Shown: positions 17,105 through 26,424, counted from the stretch's first letter. The stretch: 64,000 nucleotides of DNA from Nemorincola caseinilytica (GCF_039540515.1 NZ_BAABFA010000023.1:62001-126000), one strand, 5' to 3'. A program made the numbers and translations. Notes: generated by a model from the letters alone, not told the origin.

Positions 17105-18394
17105 TTACCAGTGCGCAAAGTCGTGCTCGTAGTTCTTCATGCGCTCTATCGGCGGATTGAAGTAGCCATACTTCAGGTCGGGGAATTCCTCGCGTATCAG
17201 CTCCATCATTTGCTTTATGCCCATGCACTCGCCGGTATCGGCTATGTTCATGCGGCCCAGGTACCAGTCCGGGTCTATGTTGAAGTTGCGCCACTGTATC
17301 ATGCTCAGGCCGGTACTGCTTATCAGCTCGCACAGCGCCTCGTACTCGGCTATGCTGTCCGTCATACCCGGGAACACGAAGTAGTTGATGGACGACCAGC
17401 CGCCATAGCGCCTCACCACTTTCAGGCTCCCCACTATATCCTCGAACTTGTAGTTGTTCGGCTGGTAGTACTTGGTATATATATCGGCCCTGGCCGAGTT
17501 CAGGCTCACGCGTATGCTGTCCAGTCCGGCCTTCATCAGCTCTTCTACCGCAGCAGGTTTGCTACCATTGGTATTTATGTTGATGCTGCCCTTCGTTGTA
17601 TGTTTGCGCATTTCTATTATCGACTCGCGAATGGTCTCCCACATCAGCAGTGGCTCGCCCTCGCATCCCTGTCCGAAGCTCACTATAGGGTAGGGGGCGG
17701 TCTCCAGGTGCGGCACGGTGAATTCCACTATCTCTGCCGCCGTTGGCTTGAACCTCAGCCTGTCCTGTGTCGATACTATTGTCTCATCCTCTGGCTGAAA
17801 TGAGATACAGCCTATACAGTTCGCATTGCATGCCGGCGATGTAGGTATGGGGCATTCCCAGCGGCCTATGAAGTAGTTGCGGGCAGCGGGGCAGTGGTAG
17901 GTAAGGGCGCAGTTATCGGCCAGGTGTTTCACCAGCCTGTTGTGCGGGTATGCTTTGGTCATTTCCTCTACTCCCACATTCACCTTGTCCTGGTCAAAGC
18001 CGCTGCATTCCTGCCTTATATCGCGCTCTATGCGCACCGCAGGTACATAGAATTTGTCGTTCAGCCAGCCGGCCGCCGTGTAGCAGAACAGGGGCAGGGT
18101 AGGGGCATCGGCCAGTGTCTCATACGCGGCTATGTAAAAGCCCGTATGCGCCGGGGGGATGAAGGCCGCTACGGCCCAGCCCTTGTCGCATATGCGCATA
18201 TCGCCCGTCACTACGTCTATACCCAGCCCGCGGCGGCCCGGCAGCTCGTATAGGTTGCCACCATCGGGCAGCTCTATCCAGTCCTTTTCCGGTATGGGCA
18301 TGGCCTCCCAGCCGCTACGGCCCACCGCATACAGCGATGTATCCTCATATATCTTTCCCGCACCGTCCGAATACAATACAAATGGGCTGTTCAT
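17105..18394 (-). CDS. Radical SAM protein of unknown reaction
   Basis: The 429-aa protein carries a radical SAM 4Fe-4S motif, C189-x3-C193-x2-C196 (ACNANCIGCISF). A TIM-barrel-type core follows: VSFGQGCEGEPLL as the SAM-binding GGE-like region, ININTNGS, and LDSIRVSLNSA. Ahead of it is an unusual ~185-residue N-terminal region with several more cysteines (C69, C104, C130, C162, C168, C181), some of which might bind a second cluster. I cannot name the substrate. Related proteins with this long N-terminus occur widely as conserved hypotheticals. It is followed on the minus strand by no partner; the glycosyltransferase upstream lies 77 nt away. Confidence 0.8.
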   Translation of the reverse strand: MNSPFVLYSDGAGKIYEDTSLYAVGRSGWEAMPIPEKDWIELPDGGNLYELPGRRGLGIDVVTGDMRICDKGWAVAAFIPPAHTGFYIAAYETLADAPTLPLFCYTAAGWLNDKFYVPAVRIERDIRQECSGFDQDKVNVGVEEMTKAYPHNRLVKHLADNCALTYHCPAARNYFIGRWECPIPTSPACNANCIGCISFQPEDETIVSTQDRLRFKPTAAEIVEFTVPHLETAPYPIVSFGQGCEGEPLLMWETIRESIIEMRKHTTKGSININTNGSKPAAVEELMKAGLDSIRVSLNSARADIYTKYYQPNNYKFEDIVGSLKVVRRYGGWSSINYFVFPGMTDSIAEYEALCELISSTGLSMIQWRNFNIDPDWYLGRMNIADTGECMGIKQMMELIREEFPDLKYGYFNPPIERMKNYEHDFAHW

Positions 18395-18471
18395 ATCTAT
18401 AGCTTATTAATAATATCAGAGAAACGAGGTGCAAAATTACGCTTTTAGCCGCAGTATAGCTGATATGGATG

Positions 18472-19239
18472 CTATTTCTCTCTCCGCTGCTTGCTGTACA
18501 TGCGTATCTTGCTGTACTTGGCAAAGGCCGCATATGCCGACAGGCGGCATATAACGAACCCATGAAAACCATCCAGGAATCCCAGTTTCACAAAGTATTC
18601 GCTCACAAAATGCCAGAAAGGCGAGAAGATCACCTTTAACACACTTGCTGTCTTGCCACGCTCCACGGCATCTTGTGCGGCCAGTTCGGTATAGCGTTCT
18701 ATTTTCCGCAGGTGCTGGCTTATACTATCAAAGCTGTAGTGCAGCAGGTCGCCTGCCAGCAGTCCTGTACGGTCTGCTTCATTGTGCGCCTTCCAGTATT
18801 CATGCACTTTTTTGTCTTGCCAGGCACCCTTTGTGCGGTCATACAGGCGGGTCTGGTGGTCGGGGTACCAGCCTGCATGTTTTATCCACTTGCTGCAGTA
18901 GCTGGTCATGCGGGGCATCTTGTACACATGGTGTGCCGGGGCCTGTTTTACCCGCAGTATGCTCTCTCTTAGTGCTGGGGTCACCTCTTCGTCCGCATCC
19001 AGCGACAGTATCCAGTCGTTAGCGGCCAGCGAGGTACCATAGTTCTTCTGCCGTGCATACCCTTCAAAGACATGCTGCACCACCCGCGCGCCATAAGAGA
19101 CCGCTATCGTGGCCGTAGCATCAGTAGAGTGGCTGTCTACCACCAGTATCTCATCGGCAATGCCCGATACCGATGCCAGGCAGCGGGCCAGGTGCTTTTC
19201 CTCGTTGTAGGTGATGACAATGACACTGATGCGGACCAT
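18472..19239 (-). CDS. Family 2 glycosyltransferase, WaaE/KdtX-like
   Basis: The 255-aa protein starts with the GT2 signature ISVIVITYNEEKHLARCL. It has EILVVDSHSTDAT and the metal-binding DxD-type motif DADE (81-84), then GWYPDHQTRLYDR, a region shared with lipopolysaccharide-core glycosyltransferases of the WaaE/KdtX type. A cytoplasmic, membrane-associated sugar transferase acting on lipopolysaccharide or another glycan is likely; donor and acceptor are not deducible. There is a hydrophobic C-terminal stretch near 190-230 (FSPFWHFVSEYFVKLGFLDGF). Confidence 0.88.
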   Translation of the reverse strand: MVRISVIVITYNEEKHLARCLASVSGIADEILVVDSHSTDATATIAVSYGARVVQHVFEGYARQKNYGTSLAANDWILSLDADEEVTPALRESILRVKQAPAHHVYKMPRMTSYCSKWIKHAGWYPDHQTRLYDRTKGAWQDKKVHEYWKAHNEADRTGLLAGDLLHYSFDSISQHLRKIERYTELAAQDAVERGKTASVLKVIFSPFWHFVSEYFVKLGFLDGFHGFVICRLSAYAAFAKYSKIRMYSKQRREK

Positions 19240-19399
19240 AGAAAGCGGGCCATAAGCCCCTAAGAGAACGGCAAAAATAGAGATACATTATTGCAAACCC
19301 ATCATTTATCTTTACGCCCTTTTCCCAGGTATATCATGGTATTCCCGGCGAAGCGAAAAAAAAAGATCACATAATTCTGTTTTTTTGTTTGATCTGCAT

Positions 19400-19407
19400 T
19401 ACCTTTG
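19400..19407 (+). promoter_or_regulatory. rplS -7 box (TACCTTTG), decides the start
   Basis: TACCTTTG, followed by CAGTCC exactly as at rpsT, lies between the longer alternative start (19385) and the ATG at 19430, so the shorter product is the real one. Confidence 0.75.
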
Positions 19408-19429
19408 CAGTCCGAAAATTTTTATAAAG

Positions 19430-19798
19430 ATGGAAGCAGTAGCTTTTGTACACGAGCAGTTGACCGCGAACAAAGAATTCCCGAAATTCAAAGCCGGCGA
19501 CAATATAACAGTGAATTACAAGATCGTAGAAGGTAATAAAGAGCGTATCCAGTCTTTCAAAGGTGATGTTCTGAAACGCCAGGGTACTGGTCATACACAG
19601 ACCTTCACTGTACGCAAGATATCTGATGGTGTAGGCGTAGAGCGTCTGTTCCCTCTTTACTCGCCCAACATCGAGTCTATAGTACTGCACAAGTCTGGCC
19701 GTGTACGCCGTGCACGCCTGTTCTACCTGCGCGAGCGTTCTGGTAAGTCTGCCCGCATCAAGGAAAAGAAGCAGATACACGCTTCTGCAAAAGCATAA
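19430..19798 (+). CDS. rplS: 50S ribosomal protein L19
   Basis: L19 sits at the 30S-50S interface (bridges B6/B8). The 122-aa product starting MEAVAFVHEQL has the family sequence FKAGDNITVNYKIVEGNKER, VLKRQGTGHTQTFTVRKIS, GVGVERLFPLYSP and the basic C-terminus RARLFYLRERSGKSARIKE. The start is fixed by the -7 box at 19400, which overlaps the longer reading. It is monocistronic with a terminator at 19821. Confidence 0.98.
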   Translation: MEAVAFVHEQLTANKEFPKFKAGDNITVNYKIVEGNKERIQSFKGDVLKRQGTGHTQTFTVRKISDGVGVERLFPLYSPNIESIVLHKSGRVRRARLFYLRERSGKSARIKEKKQIHASAKA

Positions 19799-19820
19799 TT
19801 CCACAATTCATTCATACGAA

Positions 19821-19852
19821 GAGGAGGCATTTTTTGATGCCTCCTCTTTTTG
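19821..19852 (+). terminator. rplS terminator
   Basis: GAGGAGGCAT (19821-19830) pairs perfectly with ATGCCTCCTC (19837-19846), followed by TTTTTG. Confidence 0.9.
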
Positions 19853-19942
19853 TGTCCATACCATACTGTTATGCAAAGGATATTTGTTAACGGATATGTC
19901 TTTCAGGGCCACATCGTTAACAAAAAGATCATGGCTATTTTC

Positions 19943-19973
19943 TTTGTTATTGCGTAGTTAAATGTTATTTTCG
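19943..19973 (+). promoter_or_regulatory. Promoter of the 55-aa ORF, TTTG / TATTTTCG
   Basis: TTTG at 19943-19946 and TATTTTCG (one mismatch to TAnnTTTG) at 19966-19973 are separated by 19 nt, the usual spacing. The box ends 19 nt before the ATG at 19993. Confidence 0.55.
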
Positions 19974-19992
19974 TTTAACAAACAGATAACCG

Positions 19993-20160
19993 ATGGAAAA
20001 GCATACAGACCCCATAGACGTAAATACAATGCCGGTGCATCTTTTCGTTAAGTCTGCAAAGCAGGCCAAAAAGCCCAACAAACGCGTAGAGCCATTACCT
20101 GCAGTAGATGCATATAGCTATCGCCGCGCCCTGAAAATGAAGTACGCTATGGCCAGCTAA
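19993..20160 (+). CDS. Small hypothetical protein, 55 aa
   Basis: This short frame reads MEKHTDPIDVNTMPVHLFVK and ends YRRALKMKYAMAS. It is basic (many Lys/Arg), has no signal peptide or membrane segment, and no recognised domain. Support for coding is the well-spaced promoter upstream, a position after the rplS terminator in an otherwise empty gap, and reading-frame codon choice like the neighbours. It resembles the many small basic conserved hypotheticals near ribosomal genes in this phylum only in size. The function is unknown. Confidence 0.55.
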   Translation: MEKHTDPIDVNTMPVHLFVKSAKQAKKPNKRVEPLPAVDAYSYRRALKMKYAMAS

Positions 20161-20291
20161 TGCCGGACCATAGGACATCTAATGGTACTATAAAAACATT
20201 TACTTCCTTCCTTTACAACTTATTCTGTGTACCTGTACAGGCACATGGATCATTATAAGATCGTTTTACAGGCATTCCCCGGGTACAGCGC

Positions 20292-20684
20292 TTATTTGGT
20301 GTACAGGTACATCGTTCTTTCACCGGCGGTCCCTTTCTGGCCTATCAGTACCAGGTGGCCTTCGTCGTGGTCTATGATGTGGAACGCTATCTCCCCGGGC
20401 ATGGTAGCTATCTGCTGCTGAACGAGCGTTATCACCATTTCCTCCTCTTCGAACTTCCATTTGCCCTTTAGTGTCACGGTATCTTCTACCAGTACAAAAG
20501 TACTGTCGCAGTTAAAGCTCATGTGGTCTTTTTCGGTGCCTTTCCCGGCAGGGTAGATGTTGCCGTCAGGGTCTTTGGTCATTTCGCAGTACCAGTTGCG
20601 CCCGCAGAACAGATGCCCCGCTACCTGCGCACGTAACACTGCACTCAGCAATAATAGGGTTATGACACAGACCGCCTTATACAT
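20292..20684 (-). CDS. Small secreted protein, lipocalin-like size
   Basis: The 130-aa product has a signal peptide (MYKAVCVITLLLLSAVLRAQ). A predominantly beta mature region follows: KGKWKFEEEEMVITLV, IAFHIIDHDEGHLVLIGQKG, and two cysteines (residues 27 and 33) that could pair. The WKFEEEEMVI pattern resembles the strand order of lipocalin-like domains that are common in Bacteroidota, but I cannot assign a family. It lies between the small ORF and dnaK, with no close operon partner. Confidence 0.65.
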   Translation of the reverse strand: MYKAVCVITLLLLSAVLRAQVAGHLFCGRNWYCEMTKDPDGNIYPAGKGTEKDHMSFNCDSTFVLVEDTVTLKGKWKFEEEEMVITLVQQQIATMPGEIAFHIIDHDEGHLVLIGQKGTAGERTMYLYTK

Positions 20685-20764
20685 ACACTATGCGTAAAAT
20701 TACAGCAGCAAAAGGTACCGAAGTGTGAGCAAAAAGTTATTTGCAACTACTTCTCCGTAAAAAC

Positions 20765-20800
20765 AAAAAGCGGCCACTCTGCAGTGGCCGCTTTTTGCTT
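20765..20800 (-). terminator. dnaK terminator
   Basis: AAAAAGCGGCCACT (20765-20778) pairs perfectly with AGTGGCCGCTTTTT (20783-20796). On the minus strand the stem follows dnaK and ends in a T-run. Confidence 0.9.
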
Positions 20801-20822
20801 TTACAGGTCTTTATCTGTTTTA

Positions 20823-22721
20823 CTACTTCACTTCTTCATACTCAGCATCCGATACATGGCTGTCGTTGCCGCCTGCCTGCTGCTGCTGATCACCATCCTG
20901 TGGTGTACCGCCCGGCTGTTGGCCTGCTTTGTACATTTCTTCGCTGGCGGCCATCCATGCAGCGTTCAGCTTTTCCTCGGCGCTGTCTATACCACCCAGG
21001 TCCTCGGCCTTATGCGCCGCACGCAGCTCTTCCAGTGCGCTTTCTATGGCGCCTTTCTTGTCGGCAGGTATCTTGTCGCCATATTCTTTCAGCTGCTTCT
21101 CCGAGTTGAATATCAGGCCATCGGCCTTGTTCATCTTCTCTACTCTTTCGCGCACCTGCTTGTCGCCTTCCTCGTTGGCTTTCGCCTCGTTCTTCATCCT
21201 TTCTATCTCGTCCTTGCTCAGGCCGCTGCCTGCCTCTATGCGTATGTTCTGCTGCTTGCCGGTGCCCTTATCGCGGGCGGTAACATGCAGCATACCGTTG
21301 GCGTCTATATCAAAGATCACCTCTATCTGCGGCACACCGCGTGGCGCAGGTGGTATACCATCCAGTATGAACTTGCCGAGGCTCTTGTTGTCCTTCGCCA
21401 TCGGGCGCTCACCCTGTATCACATTTATCTCCACACTAGGCTGGCTGTCGCTGGCCGTAGAGAAGGTCTCGCTCTTTTTGGTAGGTATCGTCGTGTTCGA
21501 CTCTATCAGCTTTGTCATCACGCCGCCCATGGTCTCTATACCCAGCGATAGCGGGGTCACGTCCAGCAGCAGTACATCCTTCACATCGCCGGTGAGTACG
21601 CCGCCCTGTATGGCTGCGCCTATGGCCACCACCTCATCGGGGTTCACGCCCTTGTGGGGTTTCTTGCCAAAGAACTTCTCTACCATTTCCTGTACCTTGG
21701 GTATACGGGTAGAGCCGCCCACCAGTATCACCTCGTCTATCTCCGATGCCGATATACCTGCATCTTTCAGCGCCTTGCGGCATGGTTCCAGTGTACGTTC
21801 TATCAGGCTGTCCGACAGTTGCTCGAACTTGGCACGCGTCAGCTTGCGCACCAGGTGCTTGGGAGCGCCGTCTATAGCGGTTATATAGGGCAGGTTTATT
21901 TCTGTCTCCTGTGATGATGAAAGCTCTATTTTGGCCTTCTCTGCAGCTTCCTTCAGGCGCTGCCATGCCATGGGGTCCTTGCGCAGTTCCATCGACTCGT
22001 CCTTGCGGAACTCGTCGGCCAGCCAGTCCATTATCACCTTGTCGAAGTCATCGCCACCGAGGTGAGTATCACCATTGGTCGATTTCACCTCGAACACGCC
22101 ATCGCCCAGTTCCAGTACCGATACGTCGAACGTACCGCCACCCAGGTCGAAAACGGCTATCTTGCTATCCTTGTGCTGTTTGTCCAGGCCATATGCCAGG
22201 GCTGCTGCTGTAGGTTCGTTTATTATGCGGCGCACGTTCAGGCCTGCTATCTCGCCGGCCTCTTTGGTGGCCTGGCGCTGTGCATCGTTGAAGTAGGCAG
22301 GTACGGTTATCACCGCTTCCTTCACCTCGTGGCCCAGGAAGTCCTCTGCCGTTTTCTTCATCTTCTGCAGCACCATCGCCGATATCTCCTGCGGCGTATA
22401 AAGGCGGCCATCTATATCCACGCGGGGCGTATTGTTCTCGCCCTTGGTGAGCTTGTAGGTGAAGTGAGATATCTCGTTGGTCACCTCGTCAAAGCGGCGG
22501 CCCATAAAACGTTTTATGGACTGTATGGTGTTGTGTGGGTTGGTAATGGCCTGGCGCTTAGCGGGATCGCCCACTTTACGCTCGCCATTTTTCAGGAACG
22601 CCACGACAGATGGGGTCGTACGGCGGCCTTCATCGTTCGCTATCACCACGGGTTCATTTCCTTCCATTACCGATACGCAAGAGTTGGTCGTGCCCAGGTC
22701 TATTCCTATGATCTTTGCCAT
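20823..22721 (-). CDS. dnaK: Chaperone protein DnaK (Hsp70)
   Basis: This is the ATP-dependent Hsp70 chaperone that works with DnaJ and GrpE. The 632-aa protein has the N-terminal phosphate loop GIDLGTTNSCVSVMEGNEP, IINEPTAAALAYGLD, the phosphate-2 motif VFDLGGGTFDVSVLE and VILVGGSTRIPKVQ. The linker and substrate-binding domain show VLLLDVTPLSLGIETMGGV, and the C-terminus ends DAEYEEVK, the classical EEVD-like tail. It is monocistronic here: dnaJ and grpE are not adjacent. No CIRCE-type operator is evident in the 200 nt upstream. Confidence 0.98.
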   Translation of the reverse strand: MAKIIGIDLGTTNSCVSVMEGNEPVVIANDEGRRTTPSVVAFLKNGERKVGDPAKRQAITNPHNTIQSIKRFMGRRFDEVTNEISHFTYKLTKGENNTPRVDIDGRLYTPQEISAMVLQKMKKTAEDFLGHEVKEAVITVPAYFNDAQRQATKEAGEIAGLNVRRIINEPTAAALAYGLDKQHKDSKIAVFDLGGGTFDVSVLELGDGVFEVKSTNGDTHLGGDDFDKVIMDWLADEFRKDESMELRKDPMAWQRLKEAAEKAKIELSSSQETEINLPYITAIDGAPKHLVRKLTRAKFEQLSDSLIERTLEPCRKALKDAGISASEIDEVILVGGSTRIPKVQEMVEKFFGKKPHKGVNPDEVVAIGAAIQGGVLTGDVKDVLLLDVTPLSLGIETMGGVMTKLIESNTTIPTKKSETFSTASDSQPSVEINVIQGERPMAKDNKSLGKFILDGIPPAPRGVPQIEVIFDIDANGMLHVTARDKGTGKQQNIRIEAGSGLSKDEIERMKNEAKANEEGDKQVRERVEKMNKADGLIFNSEKQLKEYGDKIPADKKGAIESALEELRAAHKAEDLGGIDSAEEKLNAAWMAASEEMYKAGQQPGGTPQDGDQQQQAGGNDSHVSDAEYEEVK

Positions 22722-22891
22722 AATGTAGAATTGTGTTTATCTACCATACTCAATCGATATGCCACACTTATTTTCGTGAAATATTGGCAGAATTACTGTC
22801 AACCTATACAGTAATGGTCAAAAAGAAATGACAGAACGTACACGGGAACTGGACCATATTCCAAGAAGAATGGGAAATGTTCGAAGAATTT

Positions 22892-22923
22892 TTTGGTAGA
22901 GAAATAATGTTGTCTTACTTTTG
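22892..22923 (+). promoter_or_regulatory. Initiator-tRNA promoter, -33 TTTG / -7 TACTTTTG
   Basis: TTTG (22892-22895) and TACTTTTG (22916-22923) are 20 nt apart. Mature tRNA begins at 22933. Confidence 0.75.
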
Positions 22924-22932
22924 CACCCACAT

Positions 22933-23004
<72 letters not shown>

Positions 23005-23007
23005 CAG

Positions 23008-23047
23008 AAAAAGCAAAAGGCACCATATCCGGTGCCTTTTGCTTTTT
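23008..23047 (+). terminator. Terminator after tRNA-fMet
   Basis: AAAAAGCAAAAGGCACC (23008-23024) pairs perfectly with GGTGCCTTTTGCTTTTT (23031-23047), a 17-bp stem with loop ATATCC. Confidence 0.9.
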
Positions 23048-23283
23048 ACTTATTGGGGATAGATCGGGTAAGATGCGGAAAAGGCCTTTTTTTGTTTTTG
23101 ATCAAGAAATAGACCCCTCCATATATTCTGCTTTAAAGGGTGTTCCTCAATAACTCTTCTTTCATTTATTAGCTGCGCATTAAAATATATATTCGGTAAG
23201 CGAAATATTTAACAGGCTTGCTAACAAATGTGGCGAGGTGTGCGCCTAAGCGTCTGTACCACTAAAACACACTTAAGCTGATC

Positions 23284-24708
23284 ATGAAGAATATTCTACT
23301 TTGCATTTGCCTGCTTATTGCCTGCCTACCCGCCCGCAGCCAGACGCTGGCACTGGACTCTACCACGCTTGACATAACGATAGCCGTGGATTCAACAAAG
23401 CTGATCGCACCTTTCGACATTGAATGGGGCTTTGACAACAAGCTGTGGATCACAGATGCTAAAACCATAAAACGATGGGACCCTGCGACCGGCAATATTA
23501 AGACCATGTACCGTATGAACAGGGGGTATGGATTGGGGTTGGCAGTGCCCAAAACAATGCCCTTATCGGGACCAGCGTATGTGTATGCCGTATTTGACAC
23601 CAGCTATTATTATGCGAACAGTGCGCAGCTGAAATTATACAGGCTTGAATACAATGTGGCCGCAGACACCTTGCTGCACCCTATGGCCTTGGTGACAGTG
23701 CCGCATTTTGGAGAACATTCGGGTGGGAAAGTGGCAATAGGAACAGACGGCAAAGTGCTGCTGACCACGCCGGAATATGAATTTGTGAACGACACACTCA
23801 ATGCCATGAGGGGCAGGGTGCTGCGCATGAATGCAGATGGCAGTGCCGCCGCAGGCAATATGCGCCCTGACAGAACCTACAGCATAGGCCACAGGAATTC
23901 ACAGGGTATAGTGGTATTGCCGGATGGCAAGATACTGGCCACAGAGCATTCCGGGCCATCAGAGTACGATGAGGTGAACCTGATAACACCCGGCGGCCAC
24001 TATGGCTGGCCGGCCCTTGAAGGTATGGACCACTGTACGGGCCTGGGGCCAGATAGCTGTGCATCTGCTACATACGCGGCCAGTCATAAAAAGCCTATAT
24101 ATATGGGTATGATGACGCCTGCCGGACTAGACTACTATGACCATCCGGCAATACCTGAATGGCGAAACTGCCTGCTAGTGGGCACCCTGTATGCGCCAGA
24201 CACCTGCCTGGCGGTGCTGAAAATGAACTTGACCCACGATACGGTATATAGCAGGAGGAACTATCTGAAGAAAAATACAGGTGGTATCAATGATCTCAAA
24301 CGTACGCGGGATATATGTGTGGCAAAGGATGGAAGCATATACTGTATAGTGCGCGACAGGCTGCTGAACATAATAGGCGACTCGCTGATAAACCAGGGAT
24401 GCAGTATCGTGAAACTGAAGAACAATGCCTATGTGCCGCCGCCGGTATCGCTTGGAAACGTAGAGGGAGAGGGAACATTGGTATATCCTGTGCCGGCAGA
24501 TGGGCATATTGACATGAGCATAGCAGACGAACGGCTGCTGGGTGAGTCTTACCGGGTGACGGATATTTACGGGCGGCAAATGGTTGCCGGCAAAATAAAC
24601 GAAAGACAGATGCGTATGGAGACCAATGCATGGCCTGCGGGAAATTATGCGCTTATCATTAACACTGCAAATGGCAGCATAATGCGCAAGCTGGTAGTGG
24701 TACATTAG
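23284..24708 (+). CDS. Secreted PQQ-dependent aldose-dehydrogenase-like propeller with type IX sorting domain
   Basis: The 474-aa protein has a signal peptide (MKNILLCICLLIACLPARSQ). A six-bladed propeller related to soluble glucose/sorbosone dehydrogenases follows, with HSGGKVAIGTDGKVLLTT, YSIGHRNSQGIVVLPDGKI, ATEHSGPSEYDEVNLI and GGHYGWP as the hallmark strands. This fold normally binds PQQ and Ca2+. The C-terminal ~75 residues (VYPVPADGHIDMSI to YALIINTANGSIMRKLVVV) form a type IX secretion C-terminal domain, so it is predicted to be exported to the cell surface. The substrate is unknown. It lies in a somewhat atypical stretch between two tRNAs. Confidence 0.85.
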   Translation: MKNILLCICLLIACLPARSQTLALDSTTLDITIAVDSTKLIAPFDIEWGFDNKLWITDAKTIKRWDPATGNIKTMYRMNRGYGLGLAVPKTMPLSGPAYVYAVFDTSYYYANSAQLKLYRLEYNVAADTLLHPMALVTVPHFGEHSGGKVAIGTDGKVLLTTPEYEFVNDTLNAMRGRVLRMNADGSAAAGNMRPDRTYSIGHRNSQGIVVLPDGKILATEHSGPSEYDEVNLITPGGHYGWPALEGMDHCTGLGPDSCASATYAASHKKPIYMGMMTPAGLDYYDHPAIPEWRNCLLVGTLYAPDTCLAVLKMNLTHDTVYSRRNYLKKNTGGINDLKRTRDICVAKDGSIYCIVRDRLLNIIGDSLINQGCSIVKLKNNAYVPPPVSLGNVEGEGTLVYPVPADGHIDMSIADERLLGESYRVTDIYGRQMVAGKINERQMRMETNAWPAGNYALIINTANGSIMRKLVVVH

Positions 24709-24857
24709 TTGATGAACAGCTATTAATGAGGGGTCTCCCGCATGGCCGAAGCATTCTGTTTCGTCAAGGGCCTGCTTGCGAGAACAAAAGGAGGTTTCTC
24801 AGCTATCTGTGTCGAAATGAAACTTGCTGCATTACAGTAAGTTCTACTCATCTTTGA

Positions 24858-24865
24858 TAAATTTG
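24858..24865 (+). promoter_or_regulatory. -7 box (TAAATTTG), decides start of hydrolase gene
   Basis: TAAATTTG sits inside the longer alternative frame (start 24824) and 28 nt before the ATG at 24893, so translation should begin at 24893. Confidence 0.6.
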
Positions 24866-24892
24866 CCCTACTCACAATTAGGACCACACACA

Positions 24893-25873
24893 ATGAGATC
24901 CTTTCAATTCTTTCTGGTATTATTTTTTTGCATTACCATCGCTGCTCATGGCGCCATGATCGTTGAAGAGGGAACACCGGCCTCCGATACCGTGTTGAAG
25001 ATCGAAGCGCATCCTGAATTAGGTTTCAATTTTCCTTATTACCTGAGGATACCCAAAGGCGTCAATAGAAAGAGTGCCAGCTACCTGCTGGTAGAGACCA
25101 ATAATTCGGGCAACAACGACACTTTCGCCCATCATGAACGGGAGACCTACAAAGAGATCATTAGAAATTCCCTGGGCAGCAGCCTTTGCGAAGGGCTTAA
25201 AGTTCCTTTCCTGATGCCTGTATTTCCGCGCCCTGCCAAGGAGTGGGAGATCTATACACATGCATACGACAAAGATGCTGCCCACATAAAAAAGGGCCCG
25301 ATGAAAAGACTGGACCTGCAGCTTATAGCTATGTGCGCGCATGCAAAAGGTGTTTTGCAGTGGTATGGTATCTCTGTAGCTGAAAAGATATTAATGAACG
25401 GTTTCTCCGCATCGGGAACTTTTGCCAACCGATTTACAGCCATTCACCCCGAAAGGGTAGCAGGCGTAGCTTGTGGGGGCATCAACGGAATAGTGATATT
25501 GCCCATAGATAAACGAAATGGCAACACCCTTGACTATCCTATCGGCATTTCGGATCTGAAAAAGATCTTTGGTAAGGAATTCGATCTTAAGGTATACCGA
25601 ACAGTTCCACAGTTCATTTATATGGGCGCATTGGATGATAATGACGCTGTCACATTTGATGATGCATATAGTAACGCAGAACGGGAGCTCGTTTTCGGCC
25701 AGCTTTCCAGCAAAATGTTGCCGGACAGGTTTTCCGGGTGCCAGGCAATATATACCGAGAACAACGTGAATGCTACATTCAAAACATACCCTCACATAGG
25801 GCATGGTACCGATCGCCTGATCTATAACGAGGTTTTGGCTTTTTTTACAAATATCATTGGAACTGGGCAGTAA
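24893..25873 (+). CDS. Secreted alpha/beta-hydrolase-like protein
   Basis: From the ATG at 24893 the protein is 326 aa with a signal peptide (MRSFQFFLVLFFCITIAAHG). The nucleophile elbow GFSASG (170-175, Ser172) lies in a run that continues FANRFTAIHPERVAG, typical of esterase/feruloyl-esterase-like hydrolases. A likely acid is among Asp248/249/251 (ALDDND), and the catalytic His is in PHIGHG (His301 or His304). The oxyanion region around VETNNSGNNDTF is consistent. The substrate is unknown. Codon use is more AT-rich than in the chromosomal backbone, suggesting acquisition. Confidence 0.8.
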   Translation: MRSFQFFLVLFFCITIAAHGAMIVEEGTPASDTVLKIEAHPELGFNFPYYLRIPKGVNRKSASYLLVETNNSGNNDTFAHHERETYKEIIRNSLGSSLCEGLKVPFLMPVFPRPAKEWEIYTHAYDKDAAHIKKGPMKRLDLQLIAMCAHAKGVLQWYGISVAEKILMNGFSASGTFANRFTAIHPERVAGVACGGINGIVILPIDKRNGNTLDYPIGISDLKKIFGKEFDLKVYRTVPQFIYMGALDDNDAVTFDDAYSNAERELVFGQLSSKMLPDRFSGCQAIYTENNVNATFKTYPHIGHGTDRLIYNEVLAFFTNIIGTGQ

Positions 25874-25952
25874 GCTGGCATAGCGATACAGCCGCAATAT
25901 GAAAGGAGCTTCATTTGCGGCTGTATGTTTTTCAATGTCATTAAACTGATCA

Positions 25953-26336
25953 CTAATTATTAGTTACATCTAATATTCTAAACCTTTTCAGGCCCGCAGG
26001 AACTTTCCACTGGACCTCTTCTGCTTTTCTAAAGCCAATTAAAGCGGTAGCCATTGGTGTTAATATAGATATCTTATTTTGACGCATGTCTGCATGGTCG
26101 GGCATTACAATTGTAAATTCTATAACTCGTTGAGTTTCCAGATCCAGAACTGCTACTTTTGAATTTATCCTTATGCAGTGAGGCGGGAATGCTTCTTTAG
26201 TAACAATGACCGCTCTATTTAACTCATGAGCTAACGACATTTCATGATCCGTTACGCCATCTTTAGTTGCGTAAGGCATTAGCAGCCGATGATCTTCTTC
26301 TGTAATAACTACAGGATTCTGTTTTCTTGTATCCAT
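25953..26336 (-). CDS. GreA/GreB C-terminal-domain protein, Rnk-like
   Basis: The 127-aa protein contains the GreA/GreB C-terminal FKBP-like fold: SKVAVLDLETQRVIEFTIVMP, ISILTPMATALIGFRKAEEVQWKVP and LKRFRILDV. These match the pattern ISxLTPxGxALxGxxxGDxVxxxxP found in Gre factors and the RNA-polymerase-binding Rnk protein. There is no N-terminal coiled coil, so cleavage-stimulating activity is not expected; it may bind the RNA polymerase secondary channel. The sequence and its flanks are relatively AT-rich. Confidence 0.85.
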   Translation of the reverse strand: MDTRKQNPVVITEEDHRLLMPYATKDGVTDHEMSLAHELNRAVIVTKEAFPPHCIRINSKVAVLDLETQRVIEFTIVMPDHADMRQNKISILTPMATALIGFRKAEEVQWKVPAGLKRFRILDVTNN

Positions 26337-26424
26337 ATTGCTTGATTTGGTCTGGTTTAATATGATGACCTATAAACTCTTTAGTAAGCTTACTAATGGT
26401 ATGATATTTCCTCAGAAAATATCA

